This document shows, piece after piece, positions 34,432 to 44,447 of a DNA stretch of 64,000 bases (position 1 is its first letter; each line of letters begins with the position of its first letter). The stretch lies in NCBI RefSeq assembly GCF_003076275.1, contig NZ_CP029064.1:1498501-1562500 (forward strand), written 5' to 3'. The notes under the pieces were generated by a model that searched no databases, was not told where the DNA came from, and saw only the letters and a list, made by a program, of their open reading frames with translations. This stretch comes from Microbulbifer sp. A4B17. GTDB lineage: Bacteria; Pseudomonadota; Gammaproteobacteria; Pseudomonadales; Cellvibrionaceae. A program made the translations under genes and the position numbers.

Positions 34432-35179
34432 AAAAGGTTCTCACTTGATGTTTGGGCTGTATTGCAGTCACAAATGGGTAACCAGCTCCACCATATTACT
34501 CATCTGAGATTGGCCCTTTTAGCGGTTTGAATCTTGGGCCAATTCGGTCGGACGCAGCTTTATGAAACCTATATCAAGCGCCAAGATGTAAAACCTTATA
34601 TGCCTAAAAGCTCGCCTTTGAATCCGCACTCATAAGCCGTAGCATAGAGGTCGAGATAGGAAGAAGGTTGACATTGGCAATCCGGATATGTCTTTCCTGA
34701 TGCCGTATGAACTTCTCTAGATAGCTCCCATGGTTATTTCCCGATAGACCTTATCGTTGACACCTTGGAAGTGAGTTTGCCTGCTATTCAACATGTTAAG
34801 GGTTACCCCATACCAGTTCATGTCATAGTCGAACCATGACTGTTCCCAACACCATCCCGCAAATGGTTGGATCTTCCCGTTGCTATACAAACATTGCCTG
34901 ACCAATCTGTACTGCCCTATGTATTGCAGTCTTCGACATTTATAGCAGACCATTCATGAATAAGGTTTTGAGTTATGGGAAAACCATCCTTTAGATAATT
35001 GAGCTCTGCTTGTGATAGCATCCGCTTATAGGCTCTTATCCAGATTACAACACCGTCCAAGGGGCGGATGTTAGCGATAGCGGAGCCGCCCAATTTCAGC
35101 AGTAACCAGGGAGGGGGCTATTGAGTCAGCCTTCCTAGTAGACTGACTGAGAGCCATCCCAAAGTAGAATTATCCGCGT
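34432..35179. other. Stretch without a recognisable gene
   Basis: Only an unsupported minus-strand frame (34717-34953, cysteine- and tryptophan-rich) is open. The stretch includes the upstream region of the RRM gene. Confidence 0.4.
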
Positions 35180-35600
35180 AAATCTAACTAAGATTGATGC
35201 TGCTCAATTTTCTTCTGGTGCTTTACATACTTACGTATCATGCCTGCATCAACCTCAACTGTATCTACACAGTAACCCTTCGCCCAAAAGTGATCACCCC
35301 AATATGGCCTTTTCGGAGGATAGGGGAAACGTGTAAAGACCCCCAAAGCTTAGAGATTGAGACCTTCGGTGGCACCTTAACCAGCAGATGCACATAATGT
35401 ACCTGAACGTTCAGTTCCACGACACTGCATCAGAGCTGGCTGCAGTAGACTTAAATACATTTGTGAACTTCATTTGCAATCGTACCTTTCAGCGTCCTGT
35501 ATCGGTACTTTGGATCCCAAATGATATGGTATTGGTAATTCCAAAGCGCATTCATAAATTTTTCAAAACAGCTCATGTCATTTCCTTTAGTTCAAATTGT
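35180..35600 (-). pseudogene. IS200/IS605 TnpA remnant, second type
   Basis: In broken frames: FMNALWNYQYHIIWDPKYRY, EVHKCI, VELNVQVHYVHLLVKVPPKV, YWGDHFWAKGYCVDTVEVDA and MIRKYVKHQKKIE. The HUH box reads HYVHLL. Several shifts and stops make it inactive. Confidence 0.85.
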
Positions 35601-35839
35601 GGGGGCAACTCGAACCTAGGTTTAGCATGAGCCTCCCCATTCGTAATGGGCAAAGCTAATTACTCATAACCATGTCTTTAGGACGTGGATTTATACATCA
35701 CACTAAAAACTCTACGATTCAACTTTTCTCTCGAATGATCTAGGGTTTTCTTGATCACCTTAGACACCTTTGGTTCGGATAATCACTTCTACAAGATCGC
35801 CGCATTCGCAGCATATTTCGATATTGTCGTTTAACTCGC

Positions 35840-36100
35840 GCTTTAACCTTTAAACTCCAGTTTAGCAGCAGGTTGTTTAAGGAAATTGATGGTATATTGC
35901 ATTCAATTGTACTGATGTTGCAATATTGTTGTATGAAAAATATGGGGGGTAAGAAAGCCTTGGCAGCTCAACAGTTGTGTTCTCGGCACTTGTTATGCTG
36001 TGTGTGAGTATTATGAGGCACTGTTACCCTAGAAATATCCAGCTTGAGAGATTTTGAATGCCCGCAGCAGCATAATTAGGAGTGCGGCGGGAAAGCGAGA
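35840..36100. mobile_element. IS66-type end remnant
   Basis: The segment with TTGCATTCA, TGTTGCAATATTG, GTAAGAAAGCCTTGGCAG and CTCGGCACTTGT is repeated, diverged, at 51420-51720, where it follows an IS66-type transposase C-terminus. No coding part is left here apart from a possible CTACCC-like fragment. Confidence 0.5.
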
Positions 36101-36190
36101 ACATAGAAGCAAACTACATACAAAATCACATCTACTGATCAACGGTACGGATCTAAAACTGCAGATTCAGGGCCAGCGCTTATAACTGAG

Positions 36191-36568
36191 ATGCAGAGGT
36201 ACCCGCAAGACCGGCGAACTTTTCGACAGAACTTAATGAAGCCGTATCAGACAGTGTGTAAAACAATAACCTTCGACAACTGTGCCGAATTCATGGACAT
36301 CCTGTCGACCGCTCTTACACTAGGCTACAATGTTTATTGTGTAAAGCCACATCGTTCTTGGGAGCGCGGGTTAAACGAGAATACCAAAGGGCTGTTGAGG
36401 TATTTTTTATTGAAGGAGATGAAAATTGACAAACTTCCTAAAAGCCTGAATGACCATGCTGTATTCCGTGTTAATGCCATGCCGGACGAGAAAAAGGTTA
36501 AATTACTGGAACCCATTGGAATTTTTAACATGCAGGGATATGTCGCCATGTTGGTAATTTATTGGTAA
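36191..36568 (+). pseudogene. IS30-family transposase C-terminal remnant
   Basis: The frame shows KTITFDNCAEF with the second Asp, VKPHRSWERGLNENTKGLLR with the catalytic Glu, and KIDKLPKSLNDH. The N-terminal half and the first Asp are missing. The end (MQGYVAMLVIYW) is altered. Confidence 0.85.
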
Positions 36569-36582
36569 GTGAGGGTTAAAAG

Positions 36583-36918
36583 ATGAAGATATTAACGATT
36601 TTATTCTTGCTTCTCCTTTCAAGTTTTGGGCTTGCCTGCCCAGTTGAGAAAGCGAATATAGTTGGTGTGTATTCGTATCAATCAGGTGTGATTTTTTATC
36701 AAGAATTTCAATTATCTGAAAACGATGAATTTAATTCCTGGTTGAATAATCGTCTGGATTCATCTGGCACTTGGGGGCTAGATGTATGTACAGTTAAAAT
36801 AAAATTAAGGGCTCAAAATGATATTGTAGAGTTTAAGATAATAGAGTCTACTCCAACTCAGATAACGGTAATATTTAAGGGGTATGAAACTATATCCGTT
36901 TTTAAGAAGTCGAAATAG
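36583..36918 (+). CDS. Small secreted protein (111 aa)
   Basis: The N-terminus MKILTILFLLLLSSFGLACP is a signal peptide with a cysteine after LA, so export with or without lipidation is likely. The mature part is beta-rich with two more cysteines (VEKANIVGVYSYQSGVIFYQ, ITVIFKGYETISVFKK), about the size of a small lipocalin-like domain. A possible site GAGGG lies ahead of the ATG. Flanked on both sides by IS30 remnants. Family unknown. Confidence 0.65.
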   Translation: MKILTILFLLLLSSFGLACPVEKANIVGVYSYQSGVIFYQEFQLSENDEFNSWLNNRLDSSGTWGLDVCTVKIKLRAQNDIVEFKIIESTPTQITVIFKGYETISVFKKSK

Positions 36919-37129
36919 TACTCAATGTATAGGAATTTCAAAACGCTTTAACTTATCAAGTATGCCGGTCAGGTTGGCAGGTTTCTCGGTAGCGTTAGAG
37001 GCCATTCCGGATGAGAGTAAATCAGCTCGTGAGAAGAAAAAGAACAAAATCTGGTTTCTTTTCGCCCACCTTAAATTCCAAATGGACTTATCCAGTGCAT
37101 CCTCAAGGCATCTTTTTCCAGAGGGCCAG

Positions 37130-37620
37130 CTGTTGTTGATCGAATGAATCGGATAGGTGATTGGGAAGGTGATACCGTTATAGGCAAGGGATGTGGTGGG
37201 GCTTTGCTGACCATGGTTGAACACAAGACGTTATTTACTGTTATTGTCAGATTGACAGGTAAACGATCAGACTTGTCGGCTGAAGCAGCGGTTAGTCACA
37301 TGGTGAGCTTCAAAGATAAAATCAAAACAATTACCATTCGACAATGGTCTTGAATTTGCTGGCCGTGAAACGATTGCATAAGGGTTGGAGACTGATATTT
37401 AGTTTACGCAACCATATTCATCTTGGGAGAGGGGGATTAATGAAAATACTAACGGCCTCATTAGACGGTATTTTTCAAAGGGTACCGACTTTAATAAAGT
37501 AACAGATGAGCAGGTTCAATTTATAATGGATCGCCTGAATAGAAAACCAAGAGCGAGTTGAGGTGGAAGGTCACCGAGTGAGTTATTTATGGGGCTGTAA
37601 GATGAGCTGCTTGCAGTATA
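37130..37620 (+). pseudogene. IS30-family transposase remnant
   Basis: MNRIGDWEGDTVIGKG (first Asp), GALLTMVEHKTLFTVI, then shifts to PYSSWERGINENTNG-like sequence (catalytic Glu) and NKVTDEQVQF, RKPRASXGG. All three catalytic positions can be traced but in different frames. Confidence 0.85.
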
Positions 37621-37880
37621 AAAGGGTTGCACTTAATACTTGAAACCAAGGATATTTATTTTGCTCACCCATATTCATCCTGAGAGAGGAATCAATGAAA
37701 ATACTAACGGCCTTATTCGACAGTATTTCCCAAAGGATACCGACTTTAATAAAGTAACAGACGAGCAAGTTCAATTCGTAATGGATCGCCTGAATAGTAG
37801 GCCAAGAGCGAGTAGGGTGGAAGGTTACCAATAAGTTATTTATGGCGCTACAAGATGATCTACTTACGGCATAAGGGAAT
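37621..37880 (+). pseudogene. Second copy of the IS30 3' end, in tandem
   Basis: ILLTHIHPERGINENTNGL and DFNKVTDEQVQFVMDRLNSR repeat the C-terminal end of the preceding remnant with differences. It is a tandem duplication or two insertions with deletion between them. Confidence 0.75.
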
Positions 37881-37914
37881 CGGATTTATTGCTTGAAACC
37901 AAGGTGTATAATTT

Positions 37915-38718
37915 TCATTTTTTCGTATTTAATAATAAGCGTACAAAAAATTCTAAAGCAATCTTAAATGCTGGAAAAACAAAATGAACAATAAATCCAG
38001 CCACCATAGCCGTAGCAGGGCGGCCAATGTCATGGATTACTTGAGAACCTAATGGAATTGAATGAACGAACAACGTGCACACAAATATAGCAAAAATAAT
38101 ACCGAAAAGATATCTAATCCAATAAGACGAGTTATATATTGGATCGAATATTCCTTTTTCCATATAATGACTAATTGCAAGGACGCATGCGAAAGATGAA
38201 CCCAAAGAGGCAGCGGAAAGAAGAAACAAAAGTATTACTAACAAATCTGCCCCGGATAACTCTAAAAAAATATATTTAGTTCTTGCCTCAAGGTCAATCT
38301 GAGGAGATATCCCAAAACATATAAACAGAAACAGAGAGACTACAACAACAAGCATCATATTTCTAAAAATATTCACGGACAGGAGTGTGTTGATCTGATA
38401 TGGATTTTTTGTGGACTCATACATTAAGATTGCAGCTCTAGGAGTTCTAGGGTATATAATCTTAACAAGTGTGTTGTGAATTTTCATTAGCTTCCTCACT
38501 GAGTCTTTTTCGTAATTTTTTTTAAAAATATTGCTGTTGGATTCATCAATGCATTTTTGCCCATCAATAAACTGAACCCAAGATTCAATCACGTCTGGAG
38601 GTATAAGTATCCCGGAAGATAAGCATAAATTAATCATTGACTCACATTCAGTTATAAGTTTGTAGAATAATTCATGTGAAATTTTTTCTGAGGTTGGATT
38701 ATGATGTCTGCTTTTCAT
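37915..38718 (-). CDS. Membrane protein of unknown function (267 aa)
   Basis: A soluble N-terminal third with helices is followed by four hydrophobic segments (MMLVVVVSLFLFICFGI, LLVILLFLLSAASLGSSFA, YLFGIIFAIFVCTLFVHS, AMVAGFIVHFVFPAFKIAL). The layout, cytoplasmic helical head plus four spans, is seen in several uncharacterised bacterial families. No motif allows a call. The gene is intact and stands alone between IS30 and IS5 remnants. Confidence 0.7.
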   Translation of the reverse strand: MKSRHHNPTSEKISHELFYKLITECESMINLCLSSGILIPPDVIESWVQFIDGQKCIDESNSNIFKKNYEKDSVRKLMKIHNTLVKIIYPRTPRAAILMYESTKNPYQINTLLSVNIFRNMMLVVVVSLFLFICFGISPQIDLEARTKYIFLELSGADLLVILLFLLSAASLGSSFACVLAISHYMEKGIFDPIYNSSYWIRYLFGIIFAIFVCTLFVHSIPLGSQVIHDIGRPATAMVAGFIVHFVFPAFKIALEFFVRLLLNTKK

Positions 38719-38773
38719 AATTAAAAATTAAGCCTATTTGGGAGTTTTTGATCAATGAAGAATTTTCCTGGAA

Positions 38774-39190
38774 TTAATCTAAATCGATAAAAAAGAAATT
38801 TTTTAAGCGCAAACACTTATTTTTCACGTTATAGCTCTCTGATTTTTCAACTGATGATCTCAGTAGTCTGATTTCAGACATGCAACATCTAGGTAACCGA
38901 GTATTTTTTTCTATTGGTAAGCTGGTGAAGCCTGCTAGCAAGTATAGCTTCTCAGTGTTTATTGCCAGTCCTCGATAACGGACCTTGTCATATCCAAACA
39001 CCCGCTTGATGTAGTGAAAGGGGTGCTCGACCTTTGCTCTTATCTACGCCTTGATCTTTTCCTCTTTACGGAGTGCATCAGTCCCTGTAATAGTTTTTAG
39101 CTTGCTCGGCTTCATTGCTATCTACTAATCCAGCTCTCGCTCTCGCTCTTGCAACTCTTCACGCTTCTCCGCACCAATGTGCCCAGAGCC
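38774..39190 (-). pseudogene. IS5-family transposase C-terminal remnant
   Basis: On the minus strand the upstream part reads VEHPFHYIKR and continues with VFGYDKVRYRGLAINTEKLY and LLAGFTSL, the typical IS5 ending that follows the catalytic Glu. The rest is missing or scrambled (an in-frame stop lies upstream). Confidence 0.85.
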
Positions 39191-39191
39191 A

Positions 39192-39850
39192 CCCCAGACT
39201 CTTCTATCCTCAATTTTCAGTAAATTTAGAGCTGTCATTGATGCATTTATTTGTAGATTGATCGCCTCTTTTCAGATTGACCGGCAGTGCGTTAGATAAT
39301 TGTGCTGTTTGGCTTCTCTGAATAGAAATTCTATTTAAAACCTTGAGTTGTAATAGGCGATCAGTGTCATCGCATCATGCTCTGTATCTGTCGAATACAG
39401 CAGTACGTGACCCTTTTTTTTGCCGTTGGTAGAGCTTAGCATCACAATGTGAATAACTCTTTTCAAAAATCTGGGATAGACAACCTTTGTATATACTTCA
39501 GTCGCATCATTTAAAATACCAAGATACTCAAAACAATTCACGCCGGCAACAAAGGCAACTTTCCCATCGTATTTTCTTAGCCGTCCAGCGCCTCTGTAAA
39601 CGCCTTCATATAGCTATAGCAAGTTCGCGTCAGATCGCAATTTACCAACGATGTGTAGCCCCGTTGGAATAATGGTCGAAACAAATTTCGCCTTGGTTTT
39701 GTGGTTTTTGATATTGGACATTCGAACGAAAATAGCTTTTACTGCGTCTTCCATGGGCAGATGCTGCGCCAATTAAATTTGAGAACCTTATTTTCTCAAT
39801 ATCTGCCCATGGTTCTTACCCATTTCATCCCTTAAAACTGTCCGAACTAC
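39192..39850 (-). mobile_element. IS4-like element, truncated inverted copy
   Basis: Reverse complement of parts of 20335-21713: the end GTTCGGACAGTTTTAAGG, the coding start near the SNIKK box, then a jump to FVAGVNCFEYLGILND and DTEHDAMTLIAY. The middle is deleted and the far end is lost against IS5 sequence. Confidence 0.8.
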
Positions 39851-40011
39851 TGATTTATGGGCTCCTTAGGTAGATCTCTATACCTCTAAAATTCACTCTA
39901 AACATATAGAATGTAACCTGCATTGACCTGATAAGTTATGATAATTATGAACGGAGTGAATAAGGATTAGAGTTATTGCGGAGTAGCGACAGTGCAACCC
40001 TGTATATCACA

Positions 40012-40371
40012 TTACTTATTGTGGGGAGCTGTAATAATATCTAGAATAGAAGCCAGGGTATTTGGCGTATTCCGGCCACTAACCAGCACCCGACCTGAAC
40101 GGCTGGCAATGTACTCAAGAACCGTTCTCCCCCTGGTATTCTTATATATCGCTATGCGCTGGCCCTTCTCAACAGTTTCCCCATGGTTCACTAAAATTAT
40201 CATCCAGTCCCTGTCATGGTTTCGTGCGGATGTGGAACGAGCCTGACTTGCATATATCTGCTCAATACTCAGTAACCTTTGGGCCTTTCCAAAGGTTGGA
40301 GCCTCCGCTGCCCGTAAATGTTTCAATCCGCTAACAGTCAGAATAATGATAAACAGACATACTCTTTTCAA
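40012..40371 (-). CDS. Exported protein with a lipoyl-like (barrel-sandwich) domain (119 aa)
   Basis: Start set at the TTG of 40371 because AGGAG lies eight bases before it. The product then opens KRVCLFIIILTVSGL and a likely signal cleavage near RAAEA. The C-terminal part follows a biotinyl/lipoyl-type hammerhead: LVNHGETVEKGQRIAIY, IASRSGRVLVSG and LASILDI. The usual modified lysine is absent. Such domains occur in membrane fusion proteins and periplasmic adaptors. Alone here; role unknown. Confidence 0.65.
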   Translation of the reverse strand: MKRVCLFIIILTVSGLKHLRAAEAPTFGKAQRLLSIEQIYASQARSTSARNHDRDWMIILVNHGETVEKGQRIAIYKNTRGRTVLEYIASRSGRVLVSGRNTPNTLASILDIITAPHNK

Positions 40372-40428
40372 TGTGATACTCCTATAAATAGTTAATTTTA
40401 CGAGCAATTTTCTTCGAAATCCTTTCAC

Positions 40429-40801
40429 TCGCTGGTATACTCCTGAACTTCATTACGCTTCTTGTATACTTTGTAATCATATTCCCATGGCGTCAACCGA
40501 CTAATCTTTGGGAGAAGTACTGGATTTTTTCTTGTATGCAGTGCCAATGCAATTTATCATTATTCTTAATAAGCCTTATCTATTGTGAACCTGGTAGCAT
40601 CCCAGCCATAGGGTCTAGTGTTAACAGTAGATTGCTCCATTCTGGAGTATCGTTATATTGCCCTAGGGAAAAAAGTAGCAACTGTTTTATCAACTGCTGC
40701 TACTCCAAGATCAAGGGAAGCTTCCGTAAGTCGGCTTACTAGAAGCCATCGATCGTTGTACGCTTTCAATCTTTAAGTAAATTTAAAATATTATCTCTCT
40801 A
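40429..40801. other. Gene-free stretch
   Basis: No supported coding region; one short plus-strand frame is open (40536-40742) without a ribosome site. Confidence 0.4.
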
Positions 40802-42142
40802 TTAATCTGATAAGAGTCCTTTCAGATACATCGCTGCATTATCGGCTCGTTTGACAGCCTCACCATACGGAATGGCATAGTCTTTCGTTTCCAAATTTAA
40901 AATTTCCGTCACATAGATATTGCGTAAAGGCCTTATTTCAGTATATATAGAATCTGGATTTGGTTCTTTTATTGTCAAATCCTGAATGTCTCCCAGGGTT
41001 GTAAAATTCAGTTTGTCAATTCCATAAAGACCTTTCGGTCCATATTTGAAACCACTTTTTTTATTGCTTTGAAGGAACTTTAAATATTCCTCGACAAAAT
41101 CATTGGTTGTCATTTCGTACCCTGGAGTAATATCGGGCAGTACAGTTGTCAATAGCTGCGCAACCTCCGACAGATAATCTTTTTCATTATCTGCAATAAA
41201 TTCATCGTTACTCTTAATAATGCCATAATATTCCTTAACAGCATTTATTGCCTTCTGATTCCTCAATAGTAAGGGGTAGCTTTCTTTTTTAATATCGCCA
41301 CCAATAAAATCATCCCCTTGATTGGCAATTAAGTAGTTTATCTTAGCGATACTATTGCTCAAATAGTACGCGAGGTAGTAAGCAAAACCTCTTCCGCGTT
41401 TTGAGCATTCATATGGCGTTTGGTCCAATTTGTCTTTCTCAAGGCATTCCTCGATAGGATCATAATTATTTGTATTCTCCCACTCAACAATATCATTGAC
41501 ATATTTAATTTGGTATTGATAAACGAATGGATTATTTTTAAAGTCCATAAAAAAATTGTAGACTTTTTCTGTTTCCATTGAAAAGGTAACCTGTGGCCCT
41601 ACGTCGGATGTGGGATTTGGTGGGTTTTTCTTGTTATATACATTTTTTTTGGGGTTAGGATTTATGAATTCAGTCACTCGAGCTAGTGTGAACTTTGGGT
41701 TTTGATTATCGTCACCGTTGTCGCCTTTTTGTTCGTCATCACTACCCTTTTGAACTATATCAGCCACAATATACTTATAAATCTGTTGAAACTGTCCCGT
41801 TTTATCTGTGGCCTCGTTAATAGTCTTTGCATACCAATCCAAATAATTTATATACCATTGAGCCTCTAAATTTGACAATTCAAAAGGGCCCATATGTACT
41901 TCCAGATCAGTATATCCAGCGCGTGTATCACCTAGGAGTTTAATTTTTGGCGATTTACTTTCCGCGGGCCAATAAATGCCATCGCTGTTAGTCGGGGCTC
42001 CATTTGGCCAAGCATGTAAGTAATCTTCAAATTCAAATCCTATAGTTTCTTTTGCTATTAAATTATATGGCGACACGATAGATATGATAGCAATTGCCAA
42101 AGTATTACAGGCAACTGTTTTAAATTTAGACCCAAATTTCAT
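40802..42142 (-). CDS. Secreted protein of unknown function (446 aa)
   Basis: The N-terminus MKFGSKFKTVACNTLAIAII then VSPYNLIAKE is a signal peptide. The mature protein of about 415 residues is rich in Tyr, Asn and Asp (WYINYLDWYAKTINEATDK, FFMDFKNNPFVYQYQ), with a Pro/Asp linker near residues 140-170. It ends in a helical segment (YGEAVKRADNAAMYLKGLL). Only one cysteine pair is likely (ECLEKD, YECSKRG). No family recognised. It is divergent from the phosphoesterase gene at 42703. Confidence 0.7.
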   Translation of the reverse strand: MKFGSKFKTVACNTLAIAIISIVSPYNLIAKETIGFEFEDYLHAWPNGAPTNSDGIYWPAESKSPKIKLLGDTRAGYTDLEVHMGPFELSNLEAQWYINYLDWYAKTINEATDKTGQFQQIYKYIVADIVQKGSDDEQKGDNGDDNQNPKFTLARVTEFINPNPKKNVYNKKNPPNPTSDVGPQVTFSMETEKVYNFFMDFKNNPFVYQYQIKYVNDIVEWENTNNYDPIEECLEKDKLDQTPYECSKRGRGFAYYLAYYLSNSIAKINYLIANQGDDFIGGDIKKESYPLLLRNQKAINAVKEYYGIIKSNDEFIADNEKDYLSEVAQLLTTVLPDITPGYEMTTNDFVEEYLKFLQSNKKSGFKYGPKGLYGIDKLNFTTLGDIQDLTIKEPNPDSIYTEIRPLRNIYVTEILNLETKDYAIPYGEAVKRADNAAMYLKGLLSD

Positions 42143-42389
42143 CTTGCTATCCTCAAGTTAAATTCTAACTAAAAATTACCGAAATCGGTTATGCACAGAA
42201 TGCTAAGTATGTTCTGATCATCATCAGGTATACATTAAGGGCTCTATTATCGCTATATTAAATTTGGAGTACTACTTTCGCAGTGTTTTCAGAAATACCA
42301 ATGAGCAGACTGAGGCAAGGTGCCATAATAACAATACACAAACCTGGTACAAGATGGGGTAGCCTTAAGGATACCTATAGAAATTCACT

Positions 42390-42640
42390 AATTTCCGATA
42401 AAATAGCCTACCCTTTCTTGTGTAATGCTTTTTGCTAAGGTGCAGCCGGTTTTTTCAGTATTGATGACTGCCATCACAAGATAAATAAAACTGATCCATT
42501 GCTTATTTTGTATTAGCTGATTGATTGGGGAAATTTTTGAGCTACTTTGAAAAATAATTACAACACTTCCACGAAAGAGCAATGCAGGAAGAAAATTCTT
42601 CTTAGATTTTTACAACAACGGACATACTTGGCGATAGCGA
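42390..42640 (+). mobile_element. IS5-family 5' end remnant
   Basis: The segment with AGGTGCAGCCGGTTTTTTC, CAGTATTGATGACTGCCATC and the KSNAG-like start is a diverged copy of 63680-63900, where the transposase start KSPRKSNAGRRPFDKVLM is readable. Here it abuts the phosphoesterase gene. Confidence 0.65.
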
Positions 42641-42702
42641 GGGGGCTAACGGTCTTATTTGGGTCTGCCTGGTTGTTCATCTGGAATAAATGGAGTCATT
42701 TC

Positions 42703-44190
42703 ATGAGATCTTCTGACAAAAATATGCTGGATCAAATCGACCATATTGTCGTAGTAATGCTGGAAAACCGTTCTTTCGATCATATGCTGGGTTTTTTGTA
42801 CACGGACCAGAATAATCAATCACCGCTTGGGCATCCCTATGAAGGCTTAACGGGAGAAGAGGCCAACCCTGACGGTAAAGGCAATACGGTGAAAGTGTTC
42901 AAGATACCCTCTGATCAGCATCCGTACTACTGGCCTGGGGTAAATCCCGGAGAAGGGTATTACAGTACCAACAGCCAATTATTTGGCGACTATAAAACGC
43001 CGCAGGCTGGAACTGAAGCTACCAATCAGGGTTTTATCACTGACTTTGCCTTCACGCTGCAATGGAAACGTAAAGATAATGAGAAAAAGGCCAATAGATG
43101 GCCGATTGTCGAAGGCACAGAGCCCAGCGATATTATGGGAATGTATTCGCCGGAATTATTACCAGTCTTGTCTGGTCTGGCTAGATCTTACGCTGTATGT
43201 GATCACTGGTACTCCTCTGTGCCCACACAGACATTGCCCAATCGTGCATTTGTTCATATGGCAACCAGTCTTGGACGCTTGAATAATCATGACAAGAAAT
43301 ATAACGCTACCACCATTTTCAACCTGCTTGAGGATGCTCAGCTACAGTGGAGTCTCTATGGGTATCAAGATGACCCGATATTAACCCGTGAATCCCTGCA
43401 GGCGTTGCCTGCCAACCCGGAATACGGGAGCTTTGGCAACTTTGATGCATTCAAGCAGGCGGCCGGTAATGGATCATTGGCCAGTTACACATTTCTGACA
43501 CCTGAATGGGGTTTTAGTGGTAACAGCCAGCATCCTAATTATGATGTGGCAAAGGGGGAACAGTACCTCTATAACATCTATCAGACTTTGCGAAACTCTC
43601 CCGTGTGGAATAAGACCCTGCTTATCATTACCTATGATGAGCATGGTGGTACCTATGATCATGTCGCCCCCCCTGAAAATGCAGCACAGCCTGCGGACTG
43701 TCCCGATAACGAGGGGTTCAATTTCCAGCGTTTTGGGGTGAGGGTTCCAACGGTGCTGGTCTCCCCTCTAATCGAAGCTGGGACGGTGTTTCGTGTTTCG
43801 GAGCCGGATCAGGGCTTGAACGGAAATACACCCTCTACGACGCCTTTTGATCATACCTCTATACTGGCAACATTGGAAAAACGCTTTGGTCTGTCTAGCC
43901 TGACAGCCCGAGATGCGGCAGCGCCGGATATCGGATCGGTACTGACCCGAACAACAGCTCGTGACGATTATCCTCTTCGAGGTGTGACGCCTCCAAAAAC
44001 GGAAGTAGCCCCCGTGTTGGAGAACAACGGTTCTTGGGGACAGGCGAGTGAGCTGCAAAAGGCGGAAGTTGAGCTGACATCTCAATTAAGTAAGGAAGGA
44101 AATTACCACTCCCGCTCTGAGTATGACATTAACAGCGAGGATGGGGCCAAGCGCTATTCCCGATACCGCTATCACCGCCACCATGGCTAG
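42703..44190 (+). CDS. Phosphoesterase of the phospholipase C / acid phosphatase type (495 aa)
   Basis: I start at 42703 (MRSSDKNMLDQ), which has TGGAG upstream. The open frame extends back to 42547, but that part is IS5-derived. Family marks of PF04185: IDHIVVVMLENRSFDHMLG with the metal-binding Glu-Asn, CDHWYSSVPTQTLPNRAF, YTFLTPEWGFSG, IITYDEHGGTYDHVAPP and RVPTVLVSPL, then TTPFDHTSIL. These enzymes cleave phosphodiesters or phosphomonoesters of lipids or other substrates. No signal peptide is visible at this start, unusual for a family often exported by Tat. The C-terminus is His/Arg-rich. Confidence 0.9.
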   Translation: MRSSDKNMLDQIDHIVVVMLENRSFDHMLGFLYTDQNNQSPLGHPYEGLTGEEANPDGKGNTVKVFKIPSDQHPYYWPGVNPGEGYYSTNSQLFGDYKTPQAGTEATNQGFITDFAFTLQWKRKDNEKKANRWPIVEGTEPSDIMGMYSPELLPVLSGLARSYAVCDHWYSSVPTQTLPNRAFVHMATSLGRLNNHDKKYNATTIFNLLEDAQLQWSLYGYQDDPILTRESLQALPANPEYGSFGNFDAFKQAAGNGSLASYTFLTPEWGFSGNSQHPNYDVAKGEQYLYNIYQTLRNSPVWNKTLLIITYDEHGGTYDHVAPPENAAQPADCPDNEGFNFQRFGVRVPTVLVSPLIEAGTVFRVSEPDQGLNGNTPSTTPFDHTSILATLEKRFGLSSLTARDAAAPDIGSVLTRTTARDDYPLRGVTPPKTEVAPVLENNGSWGQASELQKAEVELTSQLSKEGNYHSRSEYDINSEDGAKRYSRYRYHRHHG

Positions 44191-44265
44191 CACCCGGATC
44201 TTTCCTTGGTAGGTAATCTATGGTTGATGAGTGATCTTTAGTGTCAAGTTTGATGCACCCCACTT

Positions 44266-44447
44266 CTAATTAATACATAGGTAAACCACCGCCTCTGGTG
44301 GTGAGACTCGATAGGGTGCTGCCGTTCCGGCGCGCAGAATGAAAAATATGGCCTCCATGAAGCGGCAAGTTCTATAAAGGAGGCCATATGCGAGATTGGC
44401 AGTGCCAAGCATACGTGAAACATTATAGCAGGTACACGTGGTGTGCT
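44266..44447 (+). mobile_element. IS200-type left-end remnant
   Basis: Subterminal hairpin AACCACCGCCTCTGGTGG and the shared start GGCCTCCATGAAGCGGCAAG, then a TnpA beginning WQCQAYVKHYSRY that stops where the tandem repeat begins. Same ends as at 62528. Confidence 0.7.

Noticed and set aside
42547..42702. N-terminal 52-residue extension of the phosphoesterase with a hydrophobic stretch that might be a membrane anchor
   Set aside because: The sequence is the IS5 5' end found again at 63680-63900, and a good ribosome site precedes the ATG at 42703.
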